Positions 23,798-33,311 of a DNA stretch of 42,868 nt are shown piece by piece. The stretch covers positions 1 to 42,868 of the forward strand of contig JAFMLG010000007.1 of the NCBI GenBank assembly GCA_017852335.1, in the 5' to 3' direction. The notes beneath the pieces were generated by a model that saw only the letters and a list, made by a program, of their open reading frames with translations, searched no databases and was not told the origin of the DNA. The stretch is from Actinomycetota bacterium. GTDB lineage: Bacteria; Actinomycetota; Nitriliruptoria; Nitriliruptorales; Nitriliruptoraceae. The stretch's first letter is position 1; every line of letters begins with the position of its first letter. The translations under genes and the position numbers were made by a program.

Positions 23798-25720
23798 TCA
23801 GGACCGGGCGGCGGTCGGGCGGTCCCGGCCCGCGGCGACGGCGGCCCGGACGGCGGCGGCGATGCCGGGGGCGTCGAGCCCCAGGTCCGCGAGGATGCGA
23901 CCGGCGTCCCCGTGGGGCACGTACCGGGTCGGGACCCCCAGCCGCAGGACGGGCGGCACCGCGGTCGGGCCGACCGCCGCGGCGATCCGGTCCGCGAGCT
24001 CGGCGCCGGCCCCGCCGGCCACGACGCCGTTCTCGACGGTCACGACCAGTGGGGCCGCCGCGGCGTCGGCGATCATCGCGGGGTCGGCCGGCCGGACCGA
24101 GCGGACGTCCCAGACGGTGACGGCCAGCCCCTCGGCGGCCAGCGCGTGGGCGGCCGCGACCGCGGGCCGGACCCGGTCCCCCACCGCCAGCACGCAGGCG
24201 TCGGCCCCCTCGTGGAGGCGGCGGGCGGAGAGCGGCGCGGTCAGCCGCGCGCCGGCCCGCGGACCCAGCGCGTCGGCCCGCACGACCGTCCCCTTCGGGA
24301 ACCGCAGCGCGACGGGACCGTCGAGCTCCAGCGCCGCGTCGAGCAGCGCCCGGAGGTCCTGCTCGCAGGACGGAGCCAGCACCGTCATGCCCGGGATGCG
24401 CAGCGTCAGGGCCAGATCGAGGACGCCGTGGTGGCTCGGTCCGTCGTCCCCGGTGACGCCGGCGCGGTCGAGGACGAGCACGACGTGCTCGCCGTGCAGG
24501 CCGACGTCGAGGTTGGCCTGGTCGAACGCGCGGGCGAGGAACGTCGAGTAGACCGCGAGCACCGGCGTCATCCCGGCGTGCGCCAGACCCGCGGCGCTGG
24601 TCACGGCGTGCTGCTCGGCGATCCCGACGTCGATGACCCGACCCGGGGACCGCCGCTCGACCGCGAGCAGCCCGGTCGATCCGGGCATCGCGGCGGTCAT
24701 CGCGACGACGTCGTCGCGGCGCTCCATCGCCCCGGCCAGCGCGTCGCTGAACGCCGCCGTCCAGGACCGCGAGCCCGACGGCGCGGGGCCGGTCTCGGGG
24801 TCGAAGGCCGACGTGTCGTGGAGCCGCTTCTCGGGGTCGGTCTCGGCCGGCCCGTACCCGCGGCCCTTCTCGGTCAGGACGTGCAGGAGGACGGGGGTGT
24901 CCAGGCGGAGCGCGTCGCGGACCGCCCGCTCGACGACGGCGACGTCGTGCCCGTCGAACGGCCCGAGGTACCGCACGCCGAGGGCCTCGACGAAGGACTG
25001 CAGGGCCGGGGCCTCGGAGACGGCGGTCTTCAGCGCGCGGAGGTTGGCGTCCCGGACGCGCGCGGCGAGGCCGCTGGCCGGCAGCCGGGCCACGACGTCG
25101 TCGAGGCGGTCGCGGAGCCGGCGGTACCGGGGGTCGGTCCGGATCTCGGCGATGCGCTGCGGCAGGCGGCTGACCGTCTCGGCGTAGGACCGCCCGTTGT
25201 CGTTCACGACGACGAGGACCGGCAGGCCGTGGTGCCCGAGGTTGTTCAGCGCCTCGTACGCCATCCCGCCCGTCAGCGCCCCGTCGCCGATGACCGCGAC
25301 GGTGCGGCGGGGCGGGACCGTCGGCCGGGCGCGCTCGGCCCAGGCCAGCCCCGCCGCCCAGGACAGCGCGGTCGAGGCGTGCGAGTTCTCGACGTGGTCG
25401 TGCGGCGACTCGGCCCGCGACGGATAGCCGGAGAGCCCACCCGCGGTGCGGAGCGACGTGAAGTCGTCGGCCCGACCGGTCAGCATCTTGTGGACGTACG
25501 CCTGGTGGCCGGTGTCCCAGACGATGCGGTCGTGCGGCGAGTTCAGGACCCGGTGCAGGGCGACCGTCAGCTCGACGACGCCGAGGTTGGAACCGAGGTG
25601 GCCGCCGGCTCGGGCGACGGCCGCGACGACCGCCTCGCGGAGCTCGTCGGTCAGCGTCGCGAGGTCGTCCGGACCGAGGGTGCGGAGGTCGGACGGGCCG
25701 GCGATCCGCTCGAGCACCAT
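23798..25720 (-). CDS. dxs: 1-deoxy-D-xylulose-5-phosphate synthase Dxs
   Basis: Dxs condenses pyruvate with glyceraldehyde 3-phosphate using thiamine diphosphate, the entry step of the MEP isoprenoid pathway. The 640-residue protein shows HLGSNLGVVELTVALH, DTGHQAYVHKMLTGR, the GDGALTGGMAYEALNN cofactor motif (near residues 150-165), the catalytic Glu in DVGIAEQHAVTSAAG (near 365) and DRAGVTGDDGPSHHG. ATG 25720 is chosen for its GGAGG 5 bases upstream and family-typical N-terminus; the frame is open to 25795 but that overlaps no homology. It is 46 bases after the GMC gene. Confidence 0.94.
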   Translation of the reverse strand: MVLERIAGPSDLRTLGPDDLATLTDELREAVVAAVARAGGHLGSNLGVVELTVALHRVLNSPHDRIVWDTGHQAYVHKMLTGRADDFTSLRTAGGLSGYPSRAESPHDHVENSHASTALSWAAGLAWAERARPTVPPRRTVAVIGDGALTGGMAYEALNNLGHHGLPVLVVVNDNGRSYAETVSRLPQRIAEIRTDPRYRRLRDRLDDVVARLPASGLAARVRDANLRALKTAVSEAPALQSFVEALGVRYLGPFDGHDVAVVERAVRDALRLDTPVLLHVLTEKGRGYGPAETDPEKRLHDTSAFDPETGPAPSGSRSWTAAFSDALAGAMERRDDVVAMTAAMPGSTGLLAVERRSPGRVIDVGIAEQHAVTSAAGLAHAGMTPVLAVYSTFLARAFDQANLDVGLHGEHVVLVLDRAGVTGDDGPSHHGVLDLALTLRIPGMTVLAPSCEQDLRALLDAALELDGPVALRFPKGTVVRADALGPRAGARLTAPLSARRLHEGADACVLAVGDRVRPAVAAAHALAAEGLAVTVWDVRSVRPADPAMIADAAAAPLVVTVENGVVAGGAGAELADRIAAAVGPTAVPPVLRLGVPTRYVPHGDAGRILADLGLDAPGIAAAVRAAVAAGRDRPTAARS

Positions 25721-25766
25721 CACCGCCTCCGGGGCGCCGTCGGGGCCGGCGCGGGGCGAGGGTAGG

Positions 25767-27353
25767 TCAGGCCGCTCCGACCAGCGCCGCCGCACGGACC
25801 CCGATCGCCATGGCAGCGGCGTTCGTGTGCCCCCGGACGATCCGCGGCATCACCGAGGCGTCCGCGACACGGAGCCCGTCGACGCCCCGCACGCGCAGCG
25901 CGGGGTCGACGACCGCCCGGTCGTCGGACCCCATGCGGCACGTCCCGACCGGGTGGTACAGCGTCTGCCCCGTCGCTCGCGCGTGGGCCCGGAGCGCCGC
26001 GTCGTCGGTGGCCGGCGCCGACGGGACCAGCCGCTCCTCGATGCGGCCACCGAGCGCCCGCGTCCCGAGCAGCGCCTCGACGGTCCGGAGCCCCGTCACC
26101 ATCCGGCGCAGGTCGACGCCGCCGGGGTCCTCGAACGTCCCGGGTGCGACGCGGGGCGGCCGGCGCGGATCGGCCGCCGCGAGGGTGACGCGCCCGCGGC
26201 TCTCGGGGACGAGGACGATCGCGGCGACCGTCAGCCCGTGCCGGGGGAACCGCGTCCGGCCGTGGTCCAGCATCGGGGCCGGGATCGCGAGGAGCTCGAC
26301 GTCCGGCGCCGGCTCGTCCTCGGAGGTCCGCAGCAGCGCCAGCGCCTCGCCGAGGTTCGACGTCGCCGGTCCGCGCCGCCGCAGCAGCCAGGACGCGAGC
26401 ACCCGCGGATCGCGGTCGGCGCCGTGGAGGCTGCCGCCGGCGGTCCCGACGACCATCCCGGACGCGACGTGGTCCTGGAGGTCCGCCCCGACGCCGGGCG
26501 CGTCGACGACGACGCCGAGCCCGAGCGCGCGCAGCTCGTCGGCCGGTCCGACGCCGGAGCGCCAGAGCAGCGCCGGCGACGCGACGGCCCCGGCGCAGAG
26601 GATCACCTCGCCCTCGGCCCGGACGACCTCGCGGAACCGCCCGGTGAGCAGCTCGACGCCGACGGCCCGGCCGTGGGCGACGACGACGCGGGACACGGTC
26701 GCCCCGGTCCGGACGGTGAGCCGATCCCCGACGTCGGCCAGGGCCGGGACGAGGAACGCGTCGGCCGCCGACCACCGCCGGCCGCGGCGCTGCGTGACCA
26801 TCGTGAGCGCCGCCCCCTCCTCGGCGTGGTAGTCGTCGACGACGGGGATGCCCAGCTCGCCGCAGGCGTCGAGGAAGGCCAGCGTCACCGGACGCGGGTC
26901 GCGCTGCCGCTCGACGCGGACGGGACCGCCGACGCCGCGGTGCGCGGTCGCGCCGCGCTCGTCGTCCTCGAGGCCGTGGAGCAGCCCGCGCATCGTCGTC
27001 GCGTCCCAGCCGGTCGCACCGGCCGCGGCCCAGCCGTCGTAGTCGGCGTCGACCCCGCGGACCCACATCATCGCGTTGATCGCGGACGACCCGCCGACGA
27101 CGCGTCCGCGGGGCCACGTGTCGACGCGGCCGTCGAGCCCGGGCTGGGGCGCGGTCGGGACCGCCCAGTCGTGCCGGCCGAACCAGAGGTCGGCGGCCAT
27201 GGCCGGGATCCCCAGCCGCGGGTCGCGGGCCGGTGGGCCGGCCTCGATCAGCGCGACGCGGGCGCCGGCACGGGCCAGCCCCGCGGCGACGGCGCAGCCG
27301 GCCGAGCCGGCCCCGACGACCACGTGGTCGTACGTCCCCCGCTCCCCCGTCAC
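25767..27353 (-). CDS. GMC-family FAD-dependent oxidoreductase (choline dehydrogenase-like)
   Basis: This 528-residue flavoenzyme shows the Rossmann motif VVVGAGSAGCAVAAGLA at its N-terminus, GMC signature 1 (WPRGRVVGGSSAINAMMW, near residues 79-96), signature 2 (GAVASPALLWRSGVGP, near 255-270) and the C-terminal catalytic pair YHPVGTCRMG and RGHTNAAAMAIG. Members oxidise alcohols such as choline, glucose or polyethylene glycol; the substrate is unknown. GTG 27353 has GGGGAGG 6 bases upstream. It stands between gatB and dxs, unrelated in function, and seems an accessory insertion into a conserved block. Confidence 0.88.
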   Translation of the reverse strand: MTGERGTYDHVVVGAGSAGCAVAAGLARAGARVALIEAGPPARDPRLGIPAMAADLWFGRHDWAVPTAPQPGLDGRVDTWPRGRVVGGSSAINAMMWVRGVDADYDGWAAAGATGWDATTMRGLLHGLEDDERGATAHRGVGGPVRVERQRDPRPVTLAFLDACGELGIPVVDDYHAEEGAALTMVTQRRGRRWSAADAFLVPALADVGDRLTVRTGATVSRVVVAHGRAVGVELLTGRFREVVRAEGEVILCAGAVASPALLWRSGVGPADELRALGLGVVVDAPGVGADLQDHVASGMVVGTAGGSLHGADRDPRVLASWLLRRRGPATSNLGEALALLRTSEDEPAPDVELLAIPAPMLDHGRTRFPRHGLTVAAIVLVPESRGRVTLAAADPRRPPRVAPGTFEDPGGVDLRRMVTGLRTVEALLGTRALGGRIEERLVPSAPATDDAALRAHARATGQTLYHPVGTCRMGSDDRAVVDPALRVRGVDGLRVADASVMPRIVRGHTNAAAMAIGVRAAALVGAA

Positions 27354-27387
27354 CGTCCGCCTCCCCTTCTACCGGCCCACGGCGCGA

Positions 27388-28848
27388 TCAGGACCCGATC
27401 GCGGCCCGCAGCAGCTCGTTCGTCCGGCGCGGGTCGGCGCTGCCCCCGGTCGCCCGCATGACCTGTCCGACCAGCGCCCCGATGGCGCGGTCGTTGCCGT
27501 CCCGGACGGCGGCGACGGCGTCGGGGTTCGCGGCGACGACCTCGGCGACGACCCGGGCGAGCTCGCCCTCGTCGCGCAGCTGCGACAGTCCGCGGGCCTC
27601 GGCGACGGCGCGGGGCCCGGCGGCGCCGCGGTCCTCGAGCACCCCGGCGAGGACCTGCTTCGCCTGCGTGGCCGAGACGGCCCCCTCCTCGACCATCGCG
27701 ACCAGCTCCGCGACGTGGGTCCCGGTCAGGCCGGCGTCGGCGAGGGCGACGCCCTCGGCGGCGAGCCAGCCGGTGACCTCACCGGCCAGCCAGTTCGCCG
27801 CCGCGGGGGCCGGCGCGCCGGCCGCGACCGCGGCGTCGAGCAGCGCCAGCATCCCGCCGCCGAGGACCGTCGCGGCCTGGGCGCGCGGCACGCCGGCGGC
27901 GACCAGCCGGGCCCGGGCGGCGGCCGGCAGCTCGGGCAGCTCGGCCCGGACCTCGGCGACGCGCCGGGGCGACGTCGTGACCTCGACGAGGTCGGGGTCG
28001 GGGAAGTAGCGGTAGTCGGTCACCGTCTCCTTGCGGCGGAGCGTCCGCGTGACGCCGGCGTCCTCGTCCCAGTGCCGCGTCTCCATCACGATGCTGCCGC
28101 CGTCCTCGAGGACGGCGATCTGGCGGGCGGCCTCGTGGGCGATCGCGCGGCCGAGGGACCGGACCGAGTTCAGGTTCTTGATCTCGCACCGCGTGCCGAG
28201 CGGCTCGCCCGGACGCCGGACCGAGACGTTCGCGTCGCACCGGATGGACCCCTCCTCCATCCGGGCGTCCGAGACCCCGAGGGTCCGGACGATCGCCTGC
28301 AGTTCCCGGAGGTAGGCCTGCGCCGTCTCGGGATCGCGGACGTCGGGCCGCGAGACGATCTCGAGCAGAGGCACACCCGAGCGGTTGTAGTCGATCGCCG
28401 AGCGGTCGGCGCCGTGGAGCCGGCCGGTCGCGCCGAGGTGCAGCGACTTCCCCGTGTCCTCCTCCATGTGCAGCCGCTCGATGCGGACCGTCTCGAGCAC
28501 GAGCTCGCCGTCGCGCTCGACCTCGACCTCGAGCACGCCGTCGCTGACCAGCGGCACGTCGTACTGGCTGATCTGGTAGTTCTTCGCGAGGTCGGGGTAG
28601 AAGTAGTTCTTCCGGTGGAACCGGCACCGCGGCGCGATGGTCCCGCCGAGCGCCAGGCCCAGCAGCGTCGCGTCGTGGACCGCGCGCGCGTTCGGGACGG
28701 GCAGCGCCCCCGGCTGGCCCGAGCAGACGGGGCAGACGTTCGTGTTCGGCGCGTCGCCGAACGTCGTCGGGCAGCCGCACCACATCTTCGTCGCGGTCGA
28801 GAGCTCGACGTGGACCTCGAGCCCGACGACGGTCTCCCAGGCGCTCAT
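27388..28848 (-). CDS. gatB: Asp/Glu-tRNA(Asn/Gln) amidotransferase subunit B (GatB)
   Basis: GatB binds mischarged Glu-tRNA(Gln) or Asp-tRNA(Asn), activates the acyl group with ATP and receives ammonia from GatA. The 486-residue protein has [22 protein letters not shown] at the N-terminus, with the zinc cysteines completed by [42 protein letters not shown] near residues 155-167, and a YqeY-like tail domain. ATG 28848 overlaps the gatA stop (ATGA). Its presence implies an indirect route to Gln-tRNA or Asn-tRNA. Confidence 0.95.
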   Translation of the reverse strand: MSAWETVVGLEVHVELSTATKMWCGCPTTFGDAPNTNVCPVCSGQPGALPVPNARAVHDATLLGLALGGTIAPRCRFHRKNYFYPDLAKNYQISQYDVPLVSDGVLEVEVERDGELVLETVRIERLHMEEDTGKSLHLGATGRLHGADRSAIDYNRSGVPLLEIVSRPDVRDPETAQAYLRELQAIVRTLGVSDARMEEGSIRCDANVSVRRPGEPLGTRCEIKNLNSVRSLGRAIAHEAARQIAVLEDGGSIVMETRHWDEDAGVTRTLRRKETVTDYRYFPDPDLVEVTTSPRRVAEVRAELPELPAAARARLVAAGVPRAQAATVLGGGMLALLDAAVAAGAPAPAAANWLAGEVTGWLAAEGVALADAGLTGTHVAELVAMVEEGAVSATQAKQVLAGVLEDRGAAGPRAVAEARGLSQLRDEGELARVVAEVVAANPDAVAAVRDGNDRAIGALVGQVMRATGGSADPRRTNELLRAAIGS

Positions 28849-30401
28849 CGCCGGACCCCCGCGCCGTGGGCGGCGGGATCCGGGTCGAACCCGACGACGG
28901 CCTCGACCGCGCGCGCGACCCGGTAGCAGCGGTCGTCCGCCCGGAGCGGCGCCATGATCTGGAGCCCGACGGGGAGCGGTCCCGACCCGGCGCCGTCGTC
29001 GGCCGTCCCGATCGGGACCGAGACGGCCGGCACGCCGGCCAGCGAGGCCGGGACCGTGGCGACGTCGTTGCGGTACATCGCGAGCGGATCGGCGACCGCA
29101 CCGATGCGGAACGCGACCCCGGGCGCCGTCGGGCTGATCAGGACGTCGACGCGGTCGAACGCGGTGGCGAAGTCGCGGGCGATCAGCGTCCGGACGCGGG
29201 CGGCCTGGAGGTAGTAGGCGTCGACGTACCCCGACGAGAGGGCGTGCGTCCCGATCATGATGCGGCGCCGGACCTCGGGGCCGAACCCCTCCCCCCGGGT
29301 CGCCGCGTTCATCGCCTCGGCGGTGGCGGCGTCGACGCGGCGGCCGTACCGGACCCCGTCGAACCGTGCGAGGTTCGACGACGCCTCGGCCGGGGCGACG
29401 AGGTAGTACGCGGGCAGCCCGTACCCGGCGTGGGGCAGCGAGACCCGCTCGACGGTGGCGCCGGCCGCCTCGAGGGCCGCGACGGCGGCGAGGAACACGG
29501 CCCGGACGCCGGGCTCGCACCCCGCCTCCTCGAGCTCCTCGACGACGCCGACGCGGAGCCCCTCGACCCCCCGCCCGAGCGCCGCGACGACGTCGGCGGG
29601 GTCGGTCGGGTCGCTGGTCGCGTCGCGCGGGTCGGGACCGGCCATGACCGCGTGCAGCAGCGCGGCGTCGGTGACGTCGCGGGCGAACGGGCCGGCCTGG
29701 TCCAGCGAGGACGCGAACGCGACCAGCCCGTACCGGGACACGGCGCCGTAGGTCGGCTTCCCCCCGACGAGGCCGGTGAACGCGGCCGGCTGCCGGATGG
29801 ACCCGCCGGTGTCCGTCCCGACGCCGAGCGGCGCCAGGCCGCCGGCGACCGCGGCCGCCGACCCGCCCGACGAGCCGCCGGGCACGCGGTCGGGGTCCCA
29901 CGGGTTGCGGGTCGGGCCGTACGCCGAGTTCTCGGTCGACGAGCCCATCGCGAACTCGTCCATGTTGGTCTTGCCGAGCACGACGATCCCCGCGGCCGCG
30001 AGGCGCTCGGTGACGGTCGCGTCGTACGGCGGGACCCAGCCCTCGAGCATCCGGGAGCCGCAGGTCGTCGGCGCGCCCCGCATCGTCAGGACGTCCTTCA
30101 GCGCCAGCGGCACCCCGGCCAGCGGCCCCAGGGCCTCGCCGGCGGCGCGACGGCGGTCGACCGCGTCGGCGGCGTCGCGGGCGCGGGCGGCGGTGACGAC
30201 GAGGAAGGCGTGGAGGTCGTCGGGTCCGAGGTCGGCGGCGTCACGCGCGTGCCAGACGTCGCCGTCGGCGACGACGCCGTCGCGGGCCGCGATCGCGTCG
30301 AGGTGCGCCTCGAGCACCTCGCGGGCGGTGACCTCGCCGGCGCCGACGGCGGCACCGAGCGCCGCCGCGCCCAGCCGCGTGAGGGCCGGGTCGGCGCTCA
30401 C
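28845..30401 (-). CDS. gatA: Asp/Glu-tRNA(Asn/Gln) amidotransferase subunit A (GatA)
   Basis: GatA is the glutaminase of GatCAB, releasing ammonia for the GatB site. The 518-residue amidase has the Ser-cisSer-Lys triad: Lys in [10 protein letters not shown] (near residue 83), the signature [15 protein letters not shown] (near 156-170) and the nucleophile region [17 protein letters not shown] 30401 overlaps the gatC stop by 4 bases. The length is somewhat above the usual 480-490; an extra acidic stretch near 245-262 accounts for part. Confidence 0.95.
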   Translation of the reverse strand: MSADPALTRLGAAALGAAVGAGEVTAREVLEAHLDAIAARDGVVADGDVWHARDAADLGPDDLHAFLVVTAARARDAADAVDRRRAAGEALGPLAGVPLALKDVLTMRGAPTTCGSRMLEGWVPPYDATVTERLAAAGIVVLGKTNMDEFAMGSSTENSAYGPTRNPWDPDRVPGGSSGGSAAAVAGGLAPLGVGTDTGGSIRQPAAFTGLVGGKPTYGAVSRYGLVAFASSLDQAGPFARDVTDAALLHAVMAGPDPRDATSDPTDPADVVAALGRGVEGLRVGVVEELEEAGCEPGVRAVFLAAVAALEAAGATVERVSLPHAGYGLPAYYLVAPAEASSNLARFDGVRYGRRVDAATAEAMNAATRGEGFGPEVRRRIMIGTHALSSGYVDAYYLQAARVRTLIARDFATAFDRVDVLISPTAPGVAFRIGAVADPLAMYRNDVATVPASLAGVPAVSVPIGTADDGAGSGPLPVGLQIMAPLRADDRCYRVARAVEAVVGFDPDPAAHGAGVRR

Positions 30402-30694
30402 GCGTCCTCCTCGACGATCCGCGGCACGCCGAAGCGGTCGCCGACGCGGTCGGGGGCGGCGGCCAGGACGGCGTCGGCCGGAAGGCGCTCGCCCGGGACG
30501 TCCGGACGGGTGACGTCCTCGAGGCCGAGGGGGTGGGTCATCGGTGCGACGTCGTCCGTCGCGACGGCCCCGACCTCGGCGGCGTAGGCGAGGATGTCGG
30601 CGAGCTGGGGCGTGAGGGCCGCGATCTCGTCGTCGTCGAGGGCGAGCCGCGCGAGCGCCGCGACGTGGCGGACCTCGTCCTCGCTCAGCGACAC
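30398..30694 (-). CDS. gatC: Asp/Glu-tRNA(Asn/Gln) amidotransferase subunit C (GatC)
   Basis: GatC is a 98-residue helper that wraps GatA and GatB together. It begins [22 protein letters not shown], the family motif, and has [21 protein letters not shown] near residues 65-85. GTG 30694 has GGGGAGG 7 bases upstream. It is first of the gatC-gatA-gatB set. Confidence 0.94.
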   Translation of the reverse strand: MSLSEDEVRHVAALARLALDDDEIAALTPQLADILAYAAEVGAVATDDVAPMTHPLGLEDVTRPDVPGERLPADAVLAAAPDRVGDRFGVPRIVEEDA

Positions 30695-30743
30695 CGGCCG
30701 GCCTCCCCGCGACGCCGTCCCGCGGGCGGCCGCGCGGCGGAGG

Positions 30744-31184
30744 CTAGCCCTGCGCCCCGCCCGGGCCCTCCGCGCGGGCGTCCGCGTCGGTCCGCGTGCG
30801 GGCCGCGATCGCCTCGGCCTCCTCGGCCGCGTCGAGCGGGACGAACGCGTAGTGCAGGCCGATCCAGACCGACTGCGACCACGGGTACAGCAGCACCGGG
30901 GCGAGGATGTTGATGACGACGCCGCCGACCAGCAGCCACGTCCACGGCACGTCGGGCCAGGTCAGCCACAGGCCGATGCCGAGGAACACGCCGAAGATCA
31001 CCTCGGTCACGGCCATGATGACGGTCAGCGCCCCGGTCCACTCGCCGTCCTCGCGCTCGAACCTCATCCCGCAGGCCGGGCAGGTCGGGTGCAGCCTGTA
31101 GTACGAGCGGAAGATCCCGCCCGTGCCGCACCGCGCGCAGCGCCGGGCCATGCCGTGGCGGAGCGCCTCGCCCGAGAACGCCAT
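30744..31184 (-). CDS. DUF983-like membrane protein with zinc-ribbon-type cysteines
   Basis: The 146-residue protein begins with a cytosolic zinc-ribbon-like stretch (ARRCARCGTGGIFRSYYRL, then CPACGMRFE, two CxxC pairs), followed by two hydrophobic helices (about residues 54-75 and 82-102) and a short acidic tail. This matches DUF983 proteins, of unknown role. ATG 31184 with a GGGAG ribosome site starts directly at the conserved region. It is transcribed toward gatC, from which it is separated by 49 bases, and is divergent from pncB. Confidence 0.82.
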   Translation of the reverse strand: MAFSGEALRHGMARRCARCGTGGIFRSYYRLHPTCPACGMRFEREDGEWTGALTVIMAVTEVIFGVFLGIGLWLTWPDVPWTWLLVGGVVINILAPVLLYPWSQSVWIGLHYAFVPLDAAEEAEAIAARTRTDADARAEGPGGAQG

Positions 31185-31334
31185 GCCCCGCTCCCAGTCC
31201 GGGCCCGCCGTCGGGGCCGTCGCCGGGAGCGTAGGTCCGGACCGCGGTGGGGCGGCCGGGTCCTGCGGCCCCCGGCGACGGGACGGCCGGCCCGGGCCGC
31301 GGGGGGCGCGGCGGCGGACCCTCCGGCGGTCCGG

Positions 31335-31358
31335 GCGGAGGTGCGGGCGGAGGTGCGG
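31335..31358. repeat. Tandem 12-bp repeat upstream of pncB
   Basis: GCGGAGGTGCGG occurs twice in direct succession, 14 bases before the NrtR-type inverted repeat. The remaining part of the 223-base gap between the DUF983 gene and pncB is plain GC-rich sequence with no gene. Confidence 0.6.
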
Positions 31359-31371
31359 GACGACCCTCCGA

Positions 31372-31400
31372 CCTGTTATGGTCAGGGTGACCAGAACAGG
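31372..31400. promoter_or_regulatory. Probable NrtR operator and -10 of pncB-pncA-nrtR
   Basis: CCTGTTATGGTCA, GGG, TGACCAGAACAGG form a 29-base inverted repeat with one mismatch per arm. The GTCAnnnTGAC core is the type seen in NrtR operators. It contains TATGGT (31377-31382), a good -10, and its 3' edge enters the AGGAGG ribosome site of pncB, so bound protein would block transcription. The regulator nrtR is the third gene of the operon, implying autoregulation. Confidence 0.8.
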
Positions 31401-31407
31401 AGGTCCC

Positions 31408-32712
31408 GTGAGCGGCACCGCGCTCCTCACCGACCGCTACGAGCTGACGATGCTGGAGGCGGCGCTCCGCGACGGCACCGCCGCGCGGCGCAGCGTCTTC
31501 GAGGTGTTCACGCGCCGGCTCCCCGAGGGCCGCCGGTACGGCGTCGTCGCCGGGCTCCCCCGCGTCGTCGACGCGATCCGGTCGTTCCGGTTCGACGACG
31601 ACGCGCTGGCATGGCTCGGCCGCGAGGGCGTCGTCGGGACCGACACCCTGCGGTGGCTCGAGGCGTACCGGTTCGCCGGCGAGGTCCACGCCTACCGGGA
31701 GGGCGAGGTCCACGTCGGTGGCTCGCCGGTCCTGACCGTCGTCGCCCCGTTCGGCACGGCGGTGCTGCTGGAGACCGTCGTGCTCTCCATCCTGAACCAC
31801 GACGCGGCCGTCGCGGCCGCGGCCGCCCGCATGGTCGCCGCCGCCCGCGGCCGGCGGCTGCTCGAGTTCGGATCACGCCGCACCCACGAGGAGGCCGCGG
31901 TCGCCGCCGCGCGGGCCGCGCACCTCGTCGGGTTCGACGCGACGTCCAACCTCGCGGCCGGCCGGCGGTACGGGATCCCGACCGCCGGGACCGCGGCCCA
32001 CGCCTTCACCCTCGTCCACGACGACGAGCCGGCCGCGTTCGCGTCGCAGGTCGCGGCCGCCGGGGCCGGGACCACGCTGCTCGTCGACACGTACGACGTC
32101 GACCGTGGCATCGCGCACGCGCTGGCCGCCGCCGGACCGGACCTCGGCGGCATCCGCATCGACTCGGGCGACCTCGCGGCCGGCGCCCGGCGGGCCCGGG
32201 CGCAGCTCGACGCCGCCGGGGCCGCCGCCGCCCGGATCGTGCTCTCGGGCGACCTCGACGAGCACACGATCGACGCGCTGGCCGACGCGCCCGTCGACGC
32301 GCTCGGCGTCGGGACGTCGGTGGTGACCGGCTCCGGCGCGCCGACGGCCGGCTTCGTTTACAAGCTGGTCGCCCGCGAGGCCGTGGCCGGCGGCGACCTC
32401 GTCCCCGTCGCGAAGGCCGGGGGCGAGAAGGCCACCGTCGGCCGGTGGAAGGTCGCGTCCCGGGCGCTCGAGGACGGCGTCGCGACCGCCGAGCTGGTCC
32501 GGCCGGCGGGGACGCGGCGGCCGGCCGGCAGCCGCGCGCTGCAGGTGCCGGTGCTCCGCGACGACGACGTCCTGACCGACCTCTCGCTCGACGCGGCCCG
32601 CACCCACCACCGCGCCGCGGTCGCCGAGCTGCCGCCCGGGGCGCGCGACGTCGCGCCCGGCGCCCCCTGCCTGCCCCTCGTCCACCTCGAGCCCGCGGAG
32701 GTCCCCGCATGA
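31408..32712 (+). CDS. pncB: Nicotinate phosphoribosyltransferase PncB
   Basis: PncB joins nicotinate to PRPP, giving nicotinate mononucleotide for NAD salvage. The 434-residue protein opens TALLTDRYELTMLEAALRDG, a strong family signature, and has LEFGSRRTHEE, FDATSNLAAGRRYGIPTAGT and the IRIDSGDLA and GVGTSVVTG phosphate-binding segments. GTG 31408 has AGGAGG 4 bases upstream, and this start follows the operator; the frame is open upstream without homology. Its stop overlaps pncA (ATGA), forming one operon. Confidence 0.95.
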   Translation: MSGTALLTDRYELTMLEAALRDGTAARRSVFEVFTRRLPEGRRYGVVAGLPRVVDAIRSFRFDDDALAWLGREGVVGTDTLRWLEAYRFAGEVHAYREGEVHVGGSPVLTVVAPFGTAVLLETVVLSILNHDAAVAAAAARMVAAARGRRLLEFGSRRTHEEAAVAAARAAHLVGFDATSNLAAGRRYGIPTAGTAAHAFTLVHDDEPAAFASQVAAAGAGTTLLVDTYDVDRGIAHALAAAGPDLGGIRIDSGDLAAGARRARAQLDAAGAAAARIVLSGDLDEHTIDALADAPVDALGVGTSVVTGSGAPTAGFVYKLVAREAVAGGDLVPVAKAGGEKATVGRWKVASRALEDGVATAELVRPAGTRRPAGSRALQVPVLRDDDVLTDLSLDAARTHHRAAVAELPPGARDVAPGAPCLPLVHLEPAEVPA

Positions 32713-33311
32713 GCGCGCCCGAGCCGTACGACGCCACGACCGCGCTGGTCGTCGTCGACGTCCAGAACGACTTCGCCGACCCGGCCGGCGGCCTGGCCGT
32801 CGCCGACGCCGCGGCGATCCTGCCCGAGGTGAACGACCGCGTCGCGACCTGCCGCGCCGCCGGCGGCCTCGTCGTCTACACGCAGGACTGGCACCCGGCG
32901 CGGACCCCGCACTTCGTGACCGACGGTGGCCCGTGGCCGGTGCACTGCGTCGCCGGGACCTGGGGCGCCGAGCTGCACCCCGACCTGGTCGTCGACGGGC
33001 CGGTGGTCCGCAAGGGCGTCGACGGCGGCGACGGCTACTCGGGGTTCAGCGTCCGGGACCCGGTCAGCGGCGACGTCACCCGGACCGAGCTGGGCGCGCT
33101 GCTCGACGAGCACGGCGTCCGCCGCGTCGTCGTCGTCGGGCTGGCCGGGGACGTCTGCGTCGCCGCGACCGCCGAGGACGCCGCGGCGCTCGGGTACGCG
33201 ACGACCGTGCCGCTGGCCGCGACCCGGATGGTCGAGCTGGCGCCGGGCGACGGGGACCGGGCGGTCGCCCACCTGCGGGCGGCCGGCGTCGAGGTCGTCG
33301 GCGCGCCGTGA
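32709..33311 (+). CDS. pncA: Nicotinamidase PncA (isochorismatase family)
   Basis: PncA hydrolyses nicotinamide to nicotinate, feeding PncB. The 200-residue protein has VVVDVQNDFADPAGGLAV with the catalytic Asp (near residue 17), the metal-binding QDWHP and H in HFVTDGGPWPVHC, the Lys in VRKGVD and the nucleophilic cysteine in GLAGDVCVAATAEDA (near 150). ATG 32709 overlaps the pncB stop and its own stop overlaps nrtR. Confidence 0.94.
   Translation: MSAPEPYDATTALVVVDVQNDFADPAGGLAVADAAAILPEVNDRVATCRAAGGLVVYTQDWHPARTPHFVTDGGPWPVHCVAGTWGAELHPDLVVDGPVVRKGVDGGDGYSGFSVRDPVSGDVTRTELGALLDEHGVRRVVVVGLAGDVCVAATAEDAAALGYATTVPLAATRMVELAPGDGDRAVAHLRAAGVEVVGAP

Noticed and set aside
31335-31358. Tandem 12-mer before pncB as a second operator
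   Set aside because: Two direct copies of a GGAGGTGCGG-type sequence in a GC-rich gap are not symmetrical and can arise by slippage; the adjacent inverted repeat is the stronger candidate.
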